NCBI GenBank assembly: GCA_037074765.1
Contig: JBAMDO010000104.1
Location: 62,001 to 126,000 of the forward strand
Length of the DNA stretch: 64,000 bases
DNA from: Mansonella perstans
Lineage: Eukaryota > Nematoda > Chromadorea > Rhabditida > Onchocercidae
Reading direction: 5' to 3'
Shown here: positions 12,816-27,600 of the stretch, in pieces
How positions within the stretch are numbered: the first letter of the stretch is position 1
How the letters are laid out: every line of letters starts with the position of its first letter
The notes under the pieces: model-generated
Told to the model about the DNA's origin: nothing
Seen by the model: the letters and a program-made list of their open reading frames with translations, nothing else
Database searches by the model: none
Translations under genes and position numbers: made by a program

Positions 12816-15800
12816 TTCGCTTAATATTTTAGCAATGAGACTGTTGAAAGGATAATTTTAAGGAGCATAACTTTAATAACTATGCTAAATTCTCAAAGCA
12901 TAAAGTTTATTTGGTATACCTTTTCTTTTTACAGCTGTTTGATATTACTGGAAGTAATAAATCTTTTAGTGAAAATTTCTCACTGTTCTTACATCTTCAT
13001 GCTGTAGTATATACGACATATCATGATAGTACTAGAAATCTTAAAAAAAAGTACAAAATTGAACTGAAATATATCTTAAAGGCCGTAGAACTCATGTTTG
13101 CAATTAAAACTAACTCATAAAGGTGTCTCAAAAAACTCGAAATTCTTGTGTGACCATTATGTGGTCGATTTTTAAAATCGTGACCATGCTGAAGTAGAAG
13201 AAATGGATTGTGACATGGATACTTAATTGTTGGTTGGTCGGAAGGGTGTATGAATACCAGTGAATTTTACAATTGATTTCTAGTGATATATTTCTTTGTT
13301 AATATATTTGTGTAATTTATATTTCGAGCATGGGTCGAAATAATTATTTAGAATCATAGATCAAATACAGGAAATATTCATTTAAAATATTCATTTTGCT
13401 CCAAAGGTATCATATCTCAAAATTCAGCGAAAATCAGTTTTTGAAGAACTTTGAAATTTCAAACCAAAATTTAATTAAATTTTCTAACGAAATTTTGCAT
13501 ATTTAATCGATGGATGGTCGTTGCAGCAGAAGTTGCATGCCCTTGTTTATTGCATTTGCGTTTCTGTTCTGTTCTCTTTCAAACTATTTTTAACTGATTT
13601 GTAAAAAATCACTCTATTGAGAAGGACAAGATATTTTCTAAGTAATTAAATTAGTTAGAAAATATCTTATTTAAAATTTCTTTCTTATACTTTCTTTGGT
13701 TTTTCTAGAAGCCAATTTAAGTTAAAAGTGTTCATGATTATTTTGTTGAATATCCAAATAAAATTTAAAATAAGAAACCTTGGAATAAGATTCCTAAGCT
13801 CGCACAATTATTTAGATCATTTATAGCATTGGCCATAATATGCTTAAAAATATTGATGGTACTGATAGTGTAAATTGGCAGAGATCATTTAAAGTCGACT
13901 GCTATTTAATAATTAACAATTTCTTAGAGAGGACTTTTACTTTAGCTTGATGACCATATCAATCTGATCACCGTTACTGACTGTTGATTAGTCATGACGA
14001 GGTAACAAATAGCGATAAAGACAAGACCTATGATAAACTACGACAAGTGAAACATTTAATCTCTTTTCATTTCACCAGATATCTTCCAAGACGTATTTTG
14101 ATTTCCAAACTTTCTTCAGGACAGTCATATATTTCATGCAAGGTTTGAAGAAAGAATAATTACTTTTTCCTATAACCAATGAGATGAAATAGGATACTGT
14201 CTGAGGTATGAAAATAATAAATAAATTGCAATACAATAAGGGGCTTGAATTTAGAATCATTTCTTCATTTTCGGGATTCACTTAAATTCATGGAATTCAA
14301 CTTATGTTCTCATGATTTTCTTGGAATTTAATTTAATTTAAAAAACTTCAAATTTGAAGAATTTAGAGAAAAGATATAGAATATCTTTTGTCAGATGCAG
14401 ACAGGCAATGTGTTTATTAAGGTCAAATTACATTGTCCACAGGGTGAGATGCCTTGCAAACAAAAACCCCGCAAATATAAAGTTACAGATTCTTCAACCT
14501 TTGTTGGTAATGACATCACTTAAATTAAATCCTCATTTTTTATGTAAAAGGATTCCTTTGGAGTTTTTTCCAAAATTTTGTTTCTTAAACATTTAAAAAT
14601 GATCATCAACCTCTCTTTTTCTTTTTGCTCCCTTCATTGAGGGTCTTGAATAGCCTTTTAAATTGTGTCCTTCAACCGATATTTGTGGATCCAATAAATT
14701 GGATCATTAAGGAAACATAAACTTCGTCTGCCTCAGATTGCCGCCATCAAACGATCCATGTAATTGAGATCTAATTGTATTGCCTACGATCTTTAACCCA
14801 CAAATGAAATATGAATTTTAACGGCTTGCGCTTTCGAGAACCATAAGCTTTGCATTACAAGCATTTTATTGATTCTAAGCATGCCGAATTTAAGCCATTT
14901 ATTTACTATTTAAATATTATATTTACATACTAGTAAAAAATTTTAATTTAAATTTAAATATTTATATACTAGGGGTATAGTTAATATAAATGAAGTATGA
15001 TGAACAGACGAATAAAAGGATGAAAATACATGATGAATAGTGAAGTTTGCGACAATAGAAGAGAGAGGAATTTCCGCACACATGGATTGATGGACAACAG
15101 TTTAGCTCGTCCAGGCAAGACTAATGCCTTTAATTAATCATCTTCCATAAACAGCCATTCATTCAATGGCACTGATCAGATAAGGATGTTGATGCAGGAA
15201 AATCTAATGAATTTATTCCATTGAATGACATTTGGAAAAAAAGTCAAGAGAATTGTTTCCCATCTGTTACATATGATAGTTAACAGACGGATGTTGTAAC
15301 TTGATGAATGATGAACTATCTGACTGAATAACAACAATAGATCATTCACTCACTTTTCCGAATCAAATTCTCTTTCAATGAAAACTTCCAAAAATGAATT
15401 CATTCTTTTTGCAGCGGAAGTGAAGGATCAAATCAATTTTTTAATCTGAATCAATCATTTCTCTTAAATTGTTTATTTTTACACTATAAACAGAAATCTC
15501 TATCCCTGTAATTCACACAATTTTCATCCTACAGTTTATTTTGCGAACAAACCGCAATTTGTCAATTTTCAGCTTCTAAAGAGAATAACTAATTAAGTTA
15601 TTGTTTCAATTATTGTGATAAAAAATTTATTGTAATTGTTGATCTTATAATTATATCATCATTATCAACACTGTTATAAACTGTTTATTTGTTATAGATA
15701 AAGAGCCAATCTTGTAAATTGCTTAGGTGTAAAAATGTTCCACTCTATTTCTTTAACAATCATATGTTCAGCAACCGAATTTACTTTATTCGTCTCGATC

Positions 15801-18800
15801 ATATCTTCTTAGCTTTTCATTGAGATAGATCAAATAACTATATCAATGATAAAAATTATGAATAATGCAATAAATAACTAATAACTGCTTAATTTTTTTC
15901 AAAAGCAATCACATTTTAGTTATTCATCCAAATTTGATTCACTTCATTGAAATCATTGATTCGTTCTTCTATTATATCATTACAACTGTTCTTCTGTTTC
16001 ATTGTGTTACGATACTATCAGAATTAATCTCCTTCAATCCTTCTTTAATTTCAACTATTTGACAGTAATACCACCTGTGAACAGCTGAACAACATAATCA
16101 AAATAAACGATTACTTGCAGTTCCTTCATTTTTCTTTTTCTTCATTTTTTTTACAAGCATAAGTTTATTTCAGATTTGAAGAAAATTTTAGGATGGCTGA
16201 GTTCGCCTTAGTTTTTTGAAGTGCTTCATATGATATCAGTTATAAACTGCTTGAATCACAAATTGTTTCCACTTTCTTCCCGATTTCCGATTTATTAAAA
16301 TTCTAAAAGTGCGAATGAACAAACTATTAATGCAGAATGCAAAAGTTTGTTGAAATATATTTTGTATTATTTATTCATTCATTTATTATGCCCAATCCTT
16401 TAACAAAAAAAATCAAATTAAAAACCGAAATATCAAATTTCAATGGCCTTCTTGTAAAAGTGAAATGATTTTTCGAAATGGCGATCTCCAAGACCACTCT
16501 TTCATGTTATCGAATGAGCCATCAGAGTGAAATGAACATTTAGCACTTCAGAAATTTACCATTTTGCGGTTATTGAATTTTACAAACACTGCCAAATGCA
16601 AACTCTATGATAATTAGTTGTCTAAACCGTTCCGCGCTTTGATTCTTCGTAATTGTTAAAAAATTAAAAAATGCATCTTTTCTCGTTTTCCATCACCTAC
16701 TGCCAACAGCCCAAAAGTATTAGTGATTTCTACGTTTTACAACTCCGATCCACTTTCCCACTGTATTCGTCATCTTGTCATAGCGTGCAAAATGTTTTCA
16801 TTGCAGATGAAAGGTTTCAGTAGAATTATTAAACTTTCTTTCTGGAGAAAAAAATTTCTTTGTGCTGTTGTTGTAGTGCTGTTTGTCCGAAACATTAAGT
16901 TTTTAATTGTGGGCAATTATCTGCCACAATAACGGTGATTTTTCTTTACAAAGTTTTATTGTAAAATGCACTAGAATTATAGCTCTATTTTACAATGTTT
17001 CCAGTACTTTCATTTCAAAGTTAATTTCTCTCGGAAAAAATCCCTTAAACTCCTTCAGTTCATTGTCCTCATCCTCCATTCCCATCATCATTTCCATCCT
17101 TTTTGCTTTAAACTTTTGTCTCCAGAATATGATAAAAGTAGAAAAAAACCAGTTGATAGTGTATGAAGAATGAGTCGTTGTTGTTGTTCTTTTGCTCATA
17201 AAAATTTAAAAGCTCAAATACGAAATTTTGAAATAAATTGTGTGTATGTATGGGTGGAGCCTATTCTCTTAGTTCCAATAAAAATAGGATCTTTTTCTAT
17301 CACTGAAACTTTCACAAAGAGAATTACTGATTGCCCGAAAATGTGTTCCACATCAAAAGTTATACCATACTGTAAAGTTTTGACTTGAAATATAAAAGCT
17401 TTTTTCCTTTCTGAAAATTTTTGGTTCCTCTTTCATTAATTTAAATCGTTCATTGCTATTCTTATTTCTTTGAAAAAGCTTGGAATATTAAAAACTTGCT
17501 TTATGACTCAAAAAAAGAAATGAAACTTATCATTGAAATATTCCGACATAATTCGTTGTTTTACTAAATTACGAATTCTGTTGAAGAGAGAAAATCTAAA
17601 ATCCGTAACCAACTTAGAGATTTGAAAGTACCATCAGATCAAAGACAATGCGTGTTAAAAATGAAGTTTGACAATAACTTATAAAGCACAGTTTCAATAA
17701 TAATGAGCAGAATTTGAAAGCAGAAGACCACCAGTCAGTTTTAATTTTAAAAATGTCAACTATATTTAATATAGTTGTCAACTATATGTTCTTCGGTGCT
17801 CTTTTTACATGGCACTTTTCTTTTTTTCACTTGAACATCGAAGGTCACTCGATCTCTTCTTCTGCTAATATACCTTGTAAATAAATATTGTTTTCTTTTT
17901 TCAATGTCACATGAGAATGAACTTGTTATTCTATCCCATCCCTTCAAATTTCCTATCTCCACCAATCTGCGTCCCTCAGAACAATACCTTTCAAATTGAA
18001 TAATTGTGTGCTTTTCACCCAATTAGCTGCAAATCCTGTGCCCTTCAATTCATGGGTACTTTAGAGAATATGAATTATATTTAATAGATGCAAAGAGAAT
18101 ATTGTTTACTTTCTGCTAAAAATTGTCCATCTGACTGGACACTGATGGAACTTCCTGGTCGTTTTACCGAATTCTACAGCCTGAACATTGACTTGTCCCT
18201 CCTTTATACCAGTTGTTCACGAGGATTTCGATCTTCTTTCCTCAAAAGTTTTTTCTGCTATATGTGAATTTGTTTTTAAAAACTTGCATTTCAGTTTCAT
18301 GGCAATTCATGAAAAGTTTTCTGCGATTAAATTGTAAAAGTCTATGTGAAAGCCATTGCTTTGCCATGTTTTTTATAACAACTCGAAAATGTCATAGCAA
18401 GTCTAAATTAATTACCTTTCAACTTTCTTTACATCGCGGAAAAAGAGGGAAAGAGAGGACACACAGAAAAAAGACCCATTCAGCTGTAAACATATAGTTC
18501 GAATTTTTAAATTTATTTGCTTCAAATTTGGTTTTAATATTTCTCGGTTTTTTTCACAATTTTTCAACTTTTATTGATGGAAAATGCTTGTCCTAAGTTG
18601 TAATTAAATTCAGAAATGCAGCAATGAAATATAAGGTATTTATTTATTGAAGTGGAAGAAAGGAATTTATTCCTTTGCTCCTAAAACTGAAACTGAAATC
18701 TTCGAAGTGATTGATTGCTGTCATTAGTACTGCTGGCAATTTCTAAGGAACAGAATTCGAATTTGGGCAGTTATAAGCGATTAGCAAGGAAATACCGGAA

Positions 18801-20331
18801 AGAAATTTTCGAATAAAGAAATTTTCCAAAAAAATAAAAATAGAAACAATTAAAAAATTTAAAGAGAAGTGTCACAAAAGTTCAATACTTTGCACAATCA
18901 TAAAAGTCTTGTAAATCATATAAACAGTAACATTAAATGCTGAACTTAGTTGCTTCCAATTCCGGCAATCAACTAAATGCGTCAAATTCAGGAACTGAAT
19001 TCGATAATTTCACAGGCATTTTTGTTTTTCGCAAAAGAAATTACTTTCAAAATTGTTTGATTGAACCGAAATATGAATATTCAACGGAAAGGATCCTAAA
19101 ATTTTTAATTTTATTGGGAGAAAATTTATAAAAATGATAGCTTTTAGTGAGAAATTTGGTTGATGATATTCTGAAAGGGGCCATTATTGAGATGATGATG
19201 TCTACTCAAATCGATCACTATAACTATTTCTCATTGCTTGTATTGAACTTACACATTTCACATTGAAGTGTGTCCGTATCCATCATTTCGTCCCATATAT
19301 CTCTCAATTTCAGCGTAATAATTAGCACCTTAGTGTTACCTTAATTACTACCTTGCCTCATTCTTACATATCATCATTGTTGCTTCATTTATTCTCAATA
19401 TAATGTTTCTTCTTAAACTATTAAGTATCATTACAACAATAATTGTCCTGAACTATTAACTATCATTACAACAATATATTATCTTTTGAAATTGTAGGAT
19501 CGCTTTTCCCAAGAGCTTTTAACTTTTAAAAATTAAGAAAAATAAATGGGAGGAATGAGAAGAGATCGACTTCAGCTCATTCATAATATATAGCAAAGAT
19601 TGTACCAATCGGAGATTAGTCTTTCGTTAAAACTATTTTCTCAGATAAGGACCGAAAGGAAAGATAATTTTTTAAATTATTTCATCTCCTCATTTCTTAT
19701 TTCATCTATTACTTGTTTATTTTGCATTTCATACTATTTGATAATAACATTTCTTGCAAATCTTCCTTGCCACTGCTTTTAGTCAAATTAAGTCCAAAAT
19801 TATATTTTGCATAATTTGAACAAAATTGGCCAAAAATAAATTTTCCTTGAGAAATGAAGAAGAATTGAGTGAAAAAATTATTCCTTTTCAAAAGTAAGAT
19901 TACGAATTATTCTAAAGTGCTGCAAATAATTTATATGTATTTCCTCCTATGTAACTGCTTTAAAACAAATTAAAGTGACACCTGGACAATGTGCGAATAA
20001 TTTTGTTCTTTCGGTGAATTATGAAGTCCATCTCCTCGTCGAGTCTAGTTAGTCTTTTTATATACCAATAATTATCAGTGGAGTGATCGTTGAATTTGAA
20101 ACAGAATTTTCAGTTTGTTCAGCTGCTATATTTTATTTTGAGTTATCTTACATGGAATCTTTTTAATTTGAAAATATGTTTTTAGAGATTCATAAACATT
20201 GCTTGCATGTCTTAATTTTTGCAGCGATAATTATTGCCTAAATTCAAAATTCAAACATTTGATCCTTTTTAAATTTCAAAAATTTTTAAAAATTTCATAT
20301 TTCATCTTTCTAAGAACAGCAAAAAATCTAC

Positions 20332-20387
20332 TTCCAATTTATTTAGTCTATTTCCATTTATTTCCAATTTATTTAGTCTATTTCCAT
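20332..20387. repeat. Two-copy 30-bp direct repeat
   Basis: The words TTCCAATTTATTTAGTCTAT and TTCCAT occur twice, starting at 20332 and 20362, giving two nearly identical 30-bp copies. This looks like simple tandem duplication. Confidence 0.7.
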
Positions 20388-23300
20388 ATATATTAGGAAA
20401 TAATTTATATAGTTTAACAGAAAATGCCTTATTTAAGGCATAGACTATAGGTCTTTAAACCAATTTACACCAATAATTTTAGCTTTTCTCGAAAGAAAAT
20501 GAAAAAAATTTTTTTATTCTTTCATGCGTAGTCCGAAATCTTCACTTGCAATTTCAAGCCAGTCACTCTATTGACACGAAATGAGCCTTACCCCTTGGAC
20601 ATCCATCTCATCATCTTTCGTGTTATTTATTATCATTTGAGTTGCGCAGTCCATGACAGGTAGAAATGTCACTTTCTTAGATTTAATCAGTCGCCATCAG
20701 CAGTGCCAAATCATTGTTTGCATTTCAAATATCGTCTACTATTTCATGTTTAAATTTGGCACTTTGCGAATTTCTATTCAATCGTTCTTGAAAATTCGAA
20801 AAATAAGAAAAATAAAGGAATGGACGAATTGTCGGAAATACATAAAGATTCAGTCATTTGTAAACTGAAGCTGCAAGTAATTAACGGAATTAATGATGAA
20901 AGTCTTAATGATATTAGATACAATAAGGTAAGCGTAAGCTCATGAAAGATATCAAGCTGAAATCGATTAATAAAAATGGATTTAAAATGATGACTATTAA
21001 TGATGATGCAACAACGATACTTGTCATATCACTATTCAAAATAATCATATGTTCAAAATGGTCACAATAATATGTATGGTAATTGTTATTCAACAGTATT
21101 TTAATTAATTGCCCATTTAATGATTTAGTTTAATTAAATTATCTGTTCATCAATTCAGACTTCTTCTATCTTTCATTATCCTTCGATAATGGTTGCTGAA
21201 TACTTGAACTGCCTGCCTAGAGATAAGAAAGAAATTTTTTCTTCCTGGACTTTTTAAGCATCCAGTGGTCATTTTTAACGCTAAATGAAAAAGATATGGA
21301 GAAAATGAAAGGCAAGAACATGAGTGATGATAATAGATTAATGGATTGATAAGTAGTTGTATTTGTTTAACACATCCTTAATAAGCCTTACTACTAAATA
21401 TGAAGAATGAACAAGAGCGGTACTGCAATCATTATCACTATATTGCAAACAATATCATTATTTATTGTGATTAAAGTATAATATCATTGAAATTGGCTAC
21501 CGCATTTTGTTAAGATGTCGTACTTTTTGCTAAAAGTTTCATTGCAGTCTTAGCAGAGCAATTTAAAGAGTTCATTTGTAACCTACTCTTTTTCCCTTCT
21601 TTCCTAAAACAATGAAATATTCCTAAAAGTGGCAAAGAGAAGTTCATTTCTCAATTTTCTTTCGTTATTTTTGCAAGAAATTGCTCAAAAATATTTATGA
21701 AATAGACCAATGAATGTATTCTTTATCTTTTCTAATGCTTCAATTTGGGAAAGATTGAATGAAATAAAAATGATAATGAAGTTGATAGGAAATCAACTAT
21801 TATCAATTTTAAAATTGTTGATTTTTTACGATCAATCGCTCCGACCGATCAATCAATTTTGTCATATAATATAATGTACTTTTGCGATATCGTAAATAAA
21901 AAAATTTTTATGCAGATGTCCAGCATAAGAATCTATTGTTCCAGCAATAAGCGGCTCGTTTAATTCAGCACTTGTGTCATCACTCAAATTAGAAAGTGTG
22001 AATACAATTGAAAAGACAGCTAACGTATTGTTTTTTTATCATATTGTTGAAAAGACATGCAAATTTTGAAATTTCAAACTTTCTTCCAATTAAACAATTA
22101 ATTATTGCAGCTGCAAGATGTGACATGAGCAATAGCTAAAAATTTTGTTTCAAAGCCAATTTCAGCAATTGATGTATGTTTTTTGGAAAATTTAACTAAA
22201 ATAATGAGCTGATCTTTCCGCTATAAAGTGCGGAAATTGTTCTTTTAATTGAAATTGAAAATTTCTGTTCTATGGAACTAGAGGATTTTAACGAGAATTT
22301 TTAATTAAAAGTAAGTCTTTTCGCAACCGTAAATCCAAGCGAGCCTGAAAAGATATATTTTATCTTTTCGATATATTTTGAAATATTTATGACTTTGGCT
22401 GTCCGAATAACAAGTTGTTTCTAATTTCAAATTTAGAAATTCAGATTGAATTAAGTCGTCTAAATATATTATGAAGAAGTTACGTTACGTGTGGCCATCA
22501 GCATTCATCTCAGCCTACTACCCGCTGTGTTCTAACCCAAAAATCCTTTTCCTTTCCCATCACCACAATTGCTCTTTTGTACAAATAAATGCCGCTCATT
22601 TCTGAGCACCTCATTTGAATTTTCATTTCACTTGGTTATATCATTCGCCTCTTCGAAATGTAGCAGCAGTTTTTTCAATTCCAATAGATGATTGAAACTT
22701 TCTCTTTCTCTTTGATGTTTGGCGGAAATTTGTTGGTTATTAATTTTTCTGAGAAGTAAATCTGAAATAGTTGAGAATTTTGAATTATTCAATTTTGACT
22801 TTAATTGAATTTGAAATTATTATTACATTCGCACTTTTCAAGAATGTTTTTACAATATTATAATATCAGCAGCAGAGGCTCAGTGATATCACAAAGTTAA
22901 TAGCAGTTGTAAAATATTAAACAGCTGTGTACTTGTAGTTTGCGATAAAAATGATATTAATAGATCAAGAAGACAGTTTAGTTACATACACTCAAATAAA
23001 CATGTGATGTCTGCTATCAAGATTAATCAATTTCGCCTTTTTATCATTCACTCGAAAATTACTATTAAATTATTTTTCAAAAATTTTTCAAAAAAATTGC
23101 TATTAAATTATTTCGGAATTCAAGCCTGATTTTCAACGGTTTCAAAGAAAAAAAAAAGTTTGGAACAAAAAGAGAGATAGGAGGACTTAATGAGTGCATA
23201 AATGACCAGTTGTTTGTCAGCTTCGATTACTCTAATATTCCCTCTTCCTTTACTCTTTCGGTAAGCTTTGTATCCTGATAGCGGTAACACATTCACACAA

Positions 23301-24628
23301 AGATCCATTATGTTTGCTTAATCTCATCGTTTAAGGTACTACTACTTGCTTAGTTTTCTTAATAATGATTCTCCACTTTCTATTTTTCGTTAACCTTAGC
23401 CATTGCTATAAAGCCAATAGTGACGACTATTTTGCTTTAACTATCACTCTGTAATAACAAACAAAACTTTTTCATATTTCTGCACTGTATTTTATTCTAA
23501 TTTTATTTATATTTCATTTGAAGCAAACGAGAAACTGTAATATGTCCAAAGAAAATTTCCTACCATTCCAATGTTGTTTTCAAATTATCCGAATTTTGCT
23601 TCTTTCTAATTAAATTTTTGATGGTACATTTTCATCCGAAATATTTAAAATGTATCCATGAATGTCAGAAATTTCGCATCTTTTTGAGTGAAATCTCGCT
23701 TTTCATTGTCCCGTGATATTTGATATGAAAAATATTTTCAATTAAGAAGAAAAATGCTTCCAATTTCTCAACTTTTTATGAGGTGTTTAAGTTATCACTC
23801 AGAAAAGATGGATGGTAAAGTAAAAGGCAGATGAAAAGAAATTGGGGACACTGGTTATTTTGGATGATTCCGGCTTAATGCTAATTTCTGAAGATAACTT
23901 TTATCAATCATTCATTCATTCATATTGCCAGTTTGTTGCTATTTATCTTTGGATTCCTTAGTAATAATTAGTATCATCCGATAAGTTATTTTCTGAGATT
24001 GATATCTCTTCCGAGAAGGATCAAGTTGATCAAGAAGGATCAGGGCACAAAAAAATGAAATTTGAAATTATTAACATCCACTAATTAAGGCTATTTGGAC
24101 CTTAGTTAGTGGATGTTTCAATGGTGCTGATTACAGCAAACTATGGTCCGAACGCTATAGTAACTAATTTTCCTAGAACACTTTATTAAATATAAATGGC
24201 TAATTAATTCCATTGCATTTTTCATTTAATTAATTCTGAAATTCGAAGATGTAATTGAGCAATTTAAAAATCAGTTATCCGAGACGAAAAATAAACCAGA
24301 AAGGTAAGAAAGCAAAGAAATGAATTTGGCATTGTTCTTCACTCAAAGTTTCTTATTATACGCTTAGAATTTTTTTTTAATCTTTAATTTTTAAATTATA
24401 CATTTATATGATCTTTAATTTTCAGTGATCATCGCATCTGGTTAATTCTGATCTTAAAATTCAATGTTTAAGTTTATTGTAATAGCCCTTAATGTATATG
24501 CACTGCTCGAAAGCTAGGAATCATCATTAACGTTTCTTCGCAAATTTGTTTTAAATTAATTTTTTGAATAAGTAATACTCTTGTCTAATTGTTAATACAT
24601 GGAAAGTAATCACGAATTACTTTTGCAT

Positions 24629-24643
24629 ATTTGCAGTTGAATA
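24629..24643 (+). promoter_or_regulatory. Putative trans-splice acceptor of the membrane-protein gene
   Basis: ATATTTGCAG ends at 24636, seven bases before the ATG at 24644. The acceptor quality and close spacing suggest spliced-leader addition and support this start. Confidence 0.4.
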
Positions 24644-27600
24644 ATGAAAATTTTACTGATAATTACTTTATCACTGATATGTTCAACCTTTTGCACAACG
24701 TTAGACATTTCACGATCTATATTTTGGCTAACTAGCAAACTGGAAAACATCGCATGGCGAAAAGGTTGTTTAACGACAGCTGGCTGTGCCCAACCAAGAT
24801 TTCAACTAACATTCTTAAATGCTGTCACCAATGAAAAATTGTCAAAAAGTTGGCTTATTACGCCAAAACTAATGCAGGTTTGAGCTGTTTGGCAGTTCCT
24901 TTTAATAACTTAATAATTAGTCTGAAGAAAACTTAAAATAATTGTGTAAATCGATGAATTATGTAAAAATCGTAAGCCATTCAAAAAAAAATCAGAAGTT
25001 TTGTAAAGGAAGTTTTCTTGAGCAGAGTGAATGGAAGAAAGAGATATCAAAAAAAAAAAATATCATGGAGTGTACAATTTTAAACATTAAAAACAAAAGC
25101 TATCTTCGAAATAATAAAATTTAAGAAGCTTCTTAAAAAATGCAAATCTATCTTAATTATTTTTGTAAATAATAGAAAAATTTATGATTTTCAAAGTTAA
25201 TATTTTCATGTCCGGCAGAATTCTTTGCTCCACTTCAAAGGTTAATTCGTTAATTAAAATAATTTTTTAGAAGGAAATTAAGTGTCAACGTATGAGGTCT
25301 ATGGCATGTCTAGAAATTTTTTCTGAATCATTAAAAAGCGAAGTAATTAGATGGGACGCCATCGGGTCGTGCCTTTGATGATTGTTTGTTGACCTTTGAC
25401 AGTTAACCATACGCCTTTTAACAAATGTCCGTTAAACATGGAAAATATTTCATTTCAGAAAGCAATGATTATTGACGCATTAAAATGGAATTTTTGATTT
25501 TGACTAAACCTAAACTCTCTGCATTCTGGTGTAAGTTTAATGCAGGGTTAGATTGAATAATGACATAGCCACTTTCTTTGATAGAAAACTTCAACCTTGG
25601 CGATTTTTTTTTTTAGAGTTTCATTTCAATTTGCAGCTATCAATTTTGAAATTTGCAGGAAAGTCAACGTTTGTACGTCGCTCATTGGAGTGATGGTAGC
25701 CCGAGTGACATTCAGATTTCATGCGAAGTCGTAGGTGTAGATCCAACTTATGGATTCCCAAGAATCTGCGATTCGTCTGCTTCAATTGACATTTATCAAA
25801 ATGAAGTAAATTTAATGTGAAAACCATTTCAATTAGAAAATCTTCAAAAGTTTAAATTTCCAAGTACATATACTTATTCAAGATTTAATCATGAAATTTC
25901 AAGTGCAAAACTTTTTTAGCAATTTTGGATCTATAAGTTGAAATGACCAAAATATTTCCATTATAAATTATATCATGGAAGTGAATGTTCTAAGCAAGTC
26001 TGAAAGAAAAAACAAATTGGCTTGCGCTAGGAATTTATGGCCAAACATAGGAGTTTGAATAAGTGAGGATGTCTGAATTCTGCTTATTACAAATTTACAA
26101 GTTTCAACGAGAAGTACTGAAGAATGATAAATGTGGGGAATAACGTCTAATGAAATGAAATTAATGCAGTGGAAAAATTAGAAAAATTTAAGCGATCTGT
26201 TTCAAAAAAACGATAAAATTCTGGTATAATGTGTCATATACCGGTTCATTCTTATTGAAAATTGTTGTTTCATTTTTGCAACTAAGAAATAGAGTTAAAT
26301 TATGCAAAAATTGATGTTCATTCATTAGGAAAAAATTGAATGAAATAATCATCTTAAAACTATTTTAATTTTATTAGGAAGCTAACCATAAGAATTTATT
26401 TTAAAATATTTTCATTTTCTTTGTCCATCAACATAATTTTTTAAAGCGGAGCAAATCATCAGATAAAATTTAATTCACTACTGGAATCTATACATGATAA
26501 AGGCAGACTTAGCATTAAACTTATATCTGTAACAACTACAGGAGAAAAAAAGCCCACAGAAAAGATCTGGTACAGTATCATTAGACACTGATGGCCAAGT
26601 TATTATTAGACTGACAGCTCGTTGCTTCAATAGTACAATAATTATGGAGAAATATGAGGAACGTTGTCCGTGGTGTATAGAATATAGTGATGATACAGTG
26701 ATCAATCAGCAGGTAACAATTTTTTTCGTCCTTATAAAAGATTCCTTGCATCGCGAATATCTGAGCCAACTTGTCTACTTCTCTACTTGTCCACTTTCCC
26801 ATTATGTCCTGATTTTGGGATCCATGTTTTCTCTCATTTGATGCTCAATGTGCTAAAAATTAATCAGACAGAAAAATTTAAATTTAAATTCTCTGCTGAT
26901 TTCAATTCTTCATTTATTATTCGCATATCACAACTATACAAAGTTCTAATTACAAATGTTTTGCTGAGAGAGCCCATAATACTGAAGCAATAAGTGAATG
27001 ATCCGACAATTTTTCTCAATTGTCCACATTCTTTTTTCTGCTTATTATGTGTTGAAAATGTAGTAATGATTAGGAACAGATTTTGCAGTATTCAGCAGAT
27101 TTGAAATCTGGTCTTGTGCAATTTGTTGGAAATGAAAGTTACCTGTATATTTTGCTGGCAGCATTTGCTCTGATAACAGCGCTGAGCAGTGCACTTTTCG
27201 CATTTATTCTCTATCTTTATATTAAACAGAAGAAAAATAGAAATTCATCACCCAGAAAATGTCAGTGTGATAAAATAGGTACAGCACATGTAACGCATAT
27301 CGAATCACCCAGTGGTTCCGTTGCGAGTACCAGGCAGGTTACTTTAATATTTTATTAAATCATGATTTAAGGTTCTCGAATTATTGTTATCTTTCAGGTT
27401 TGTGTTTCAGGTAGTGAAATTTTTAAAATAGTTGAAAATGTGTTGCAGTTGTAATTTTTCAGTCACTCATATTCAAAGTTCTAAAGATAATTATTAGTTA
27501 TTACAGATATGACATCCCATGGGATTGTAAGTATCGTCCGTTGCCGAGATGGACAAGTTCGAGAAGCAATTCCAGCAATGCATCGCCACCAGATACATCT

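Larger units (their letters stand above)
11880..24640. other. Long gene-poor AT-rich stretch
   Basis: About 12.8 kb with no convincing conserved exon on either strand. It may be intergenic, or an intron of the candidate gene starting at 11676. It contains two degenerate tandem-repeat fields (12220-12545 and 12655-12815), a 30-bp duplication at 20332-20387, and long A/T runs. An 88-codon minus-strand frame at 17756-18022 and an acidic Met-rich minus-strand frame near 17040-17110 are open, but no family was recognised and no splice partners were found. Confidence 0.55.

Noticed and set aside
17756..18022. 88-codon minus-strand open frame
   Set aside because: Composition is not obviously random, but no family was recognised, it ends in a TATA-rich inverted word, and no splice partners were found.
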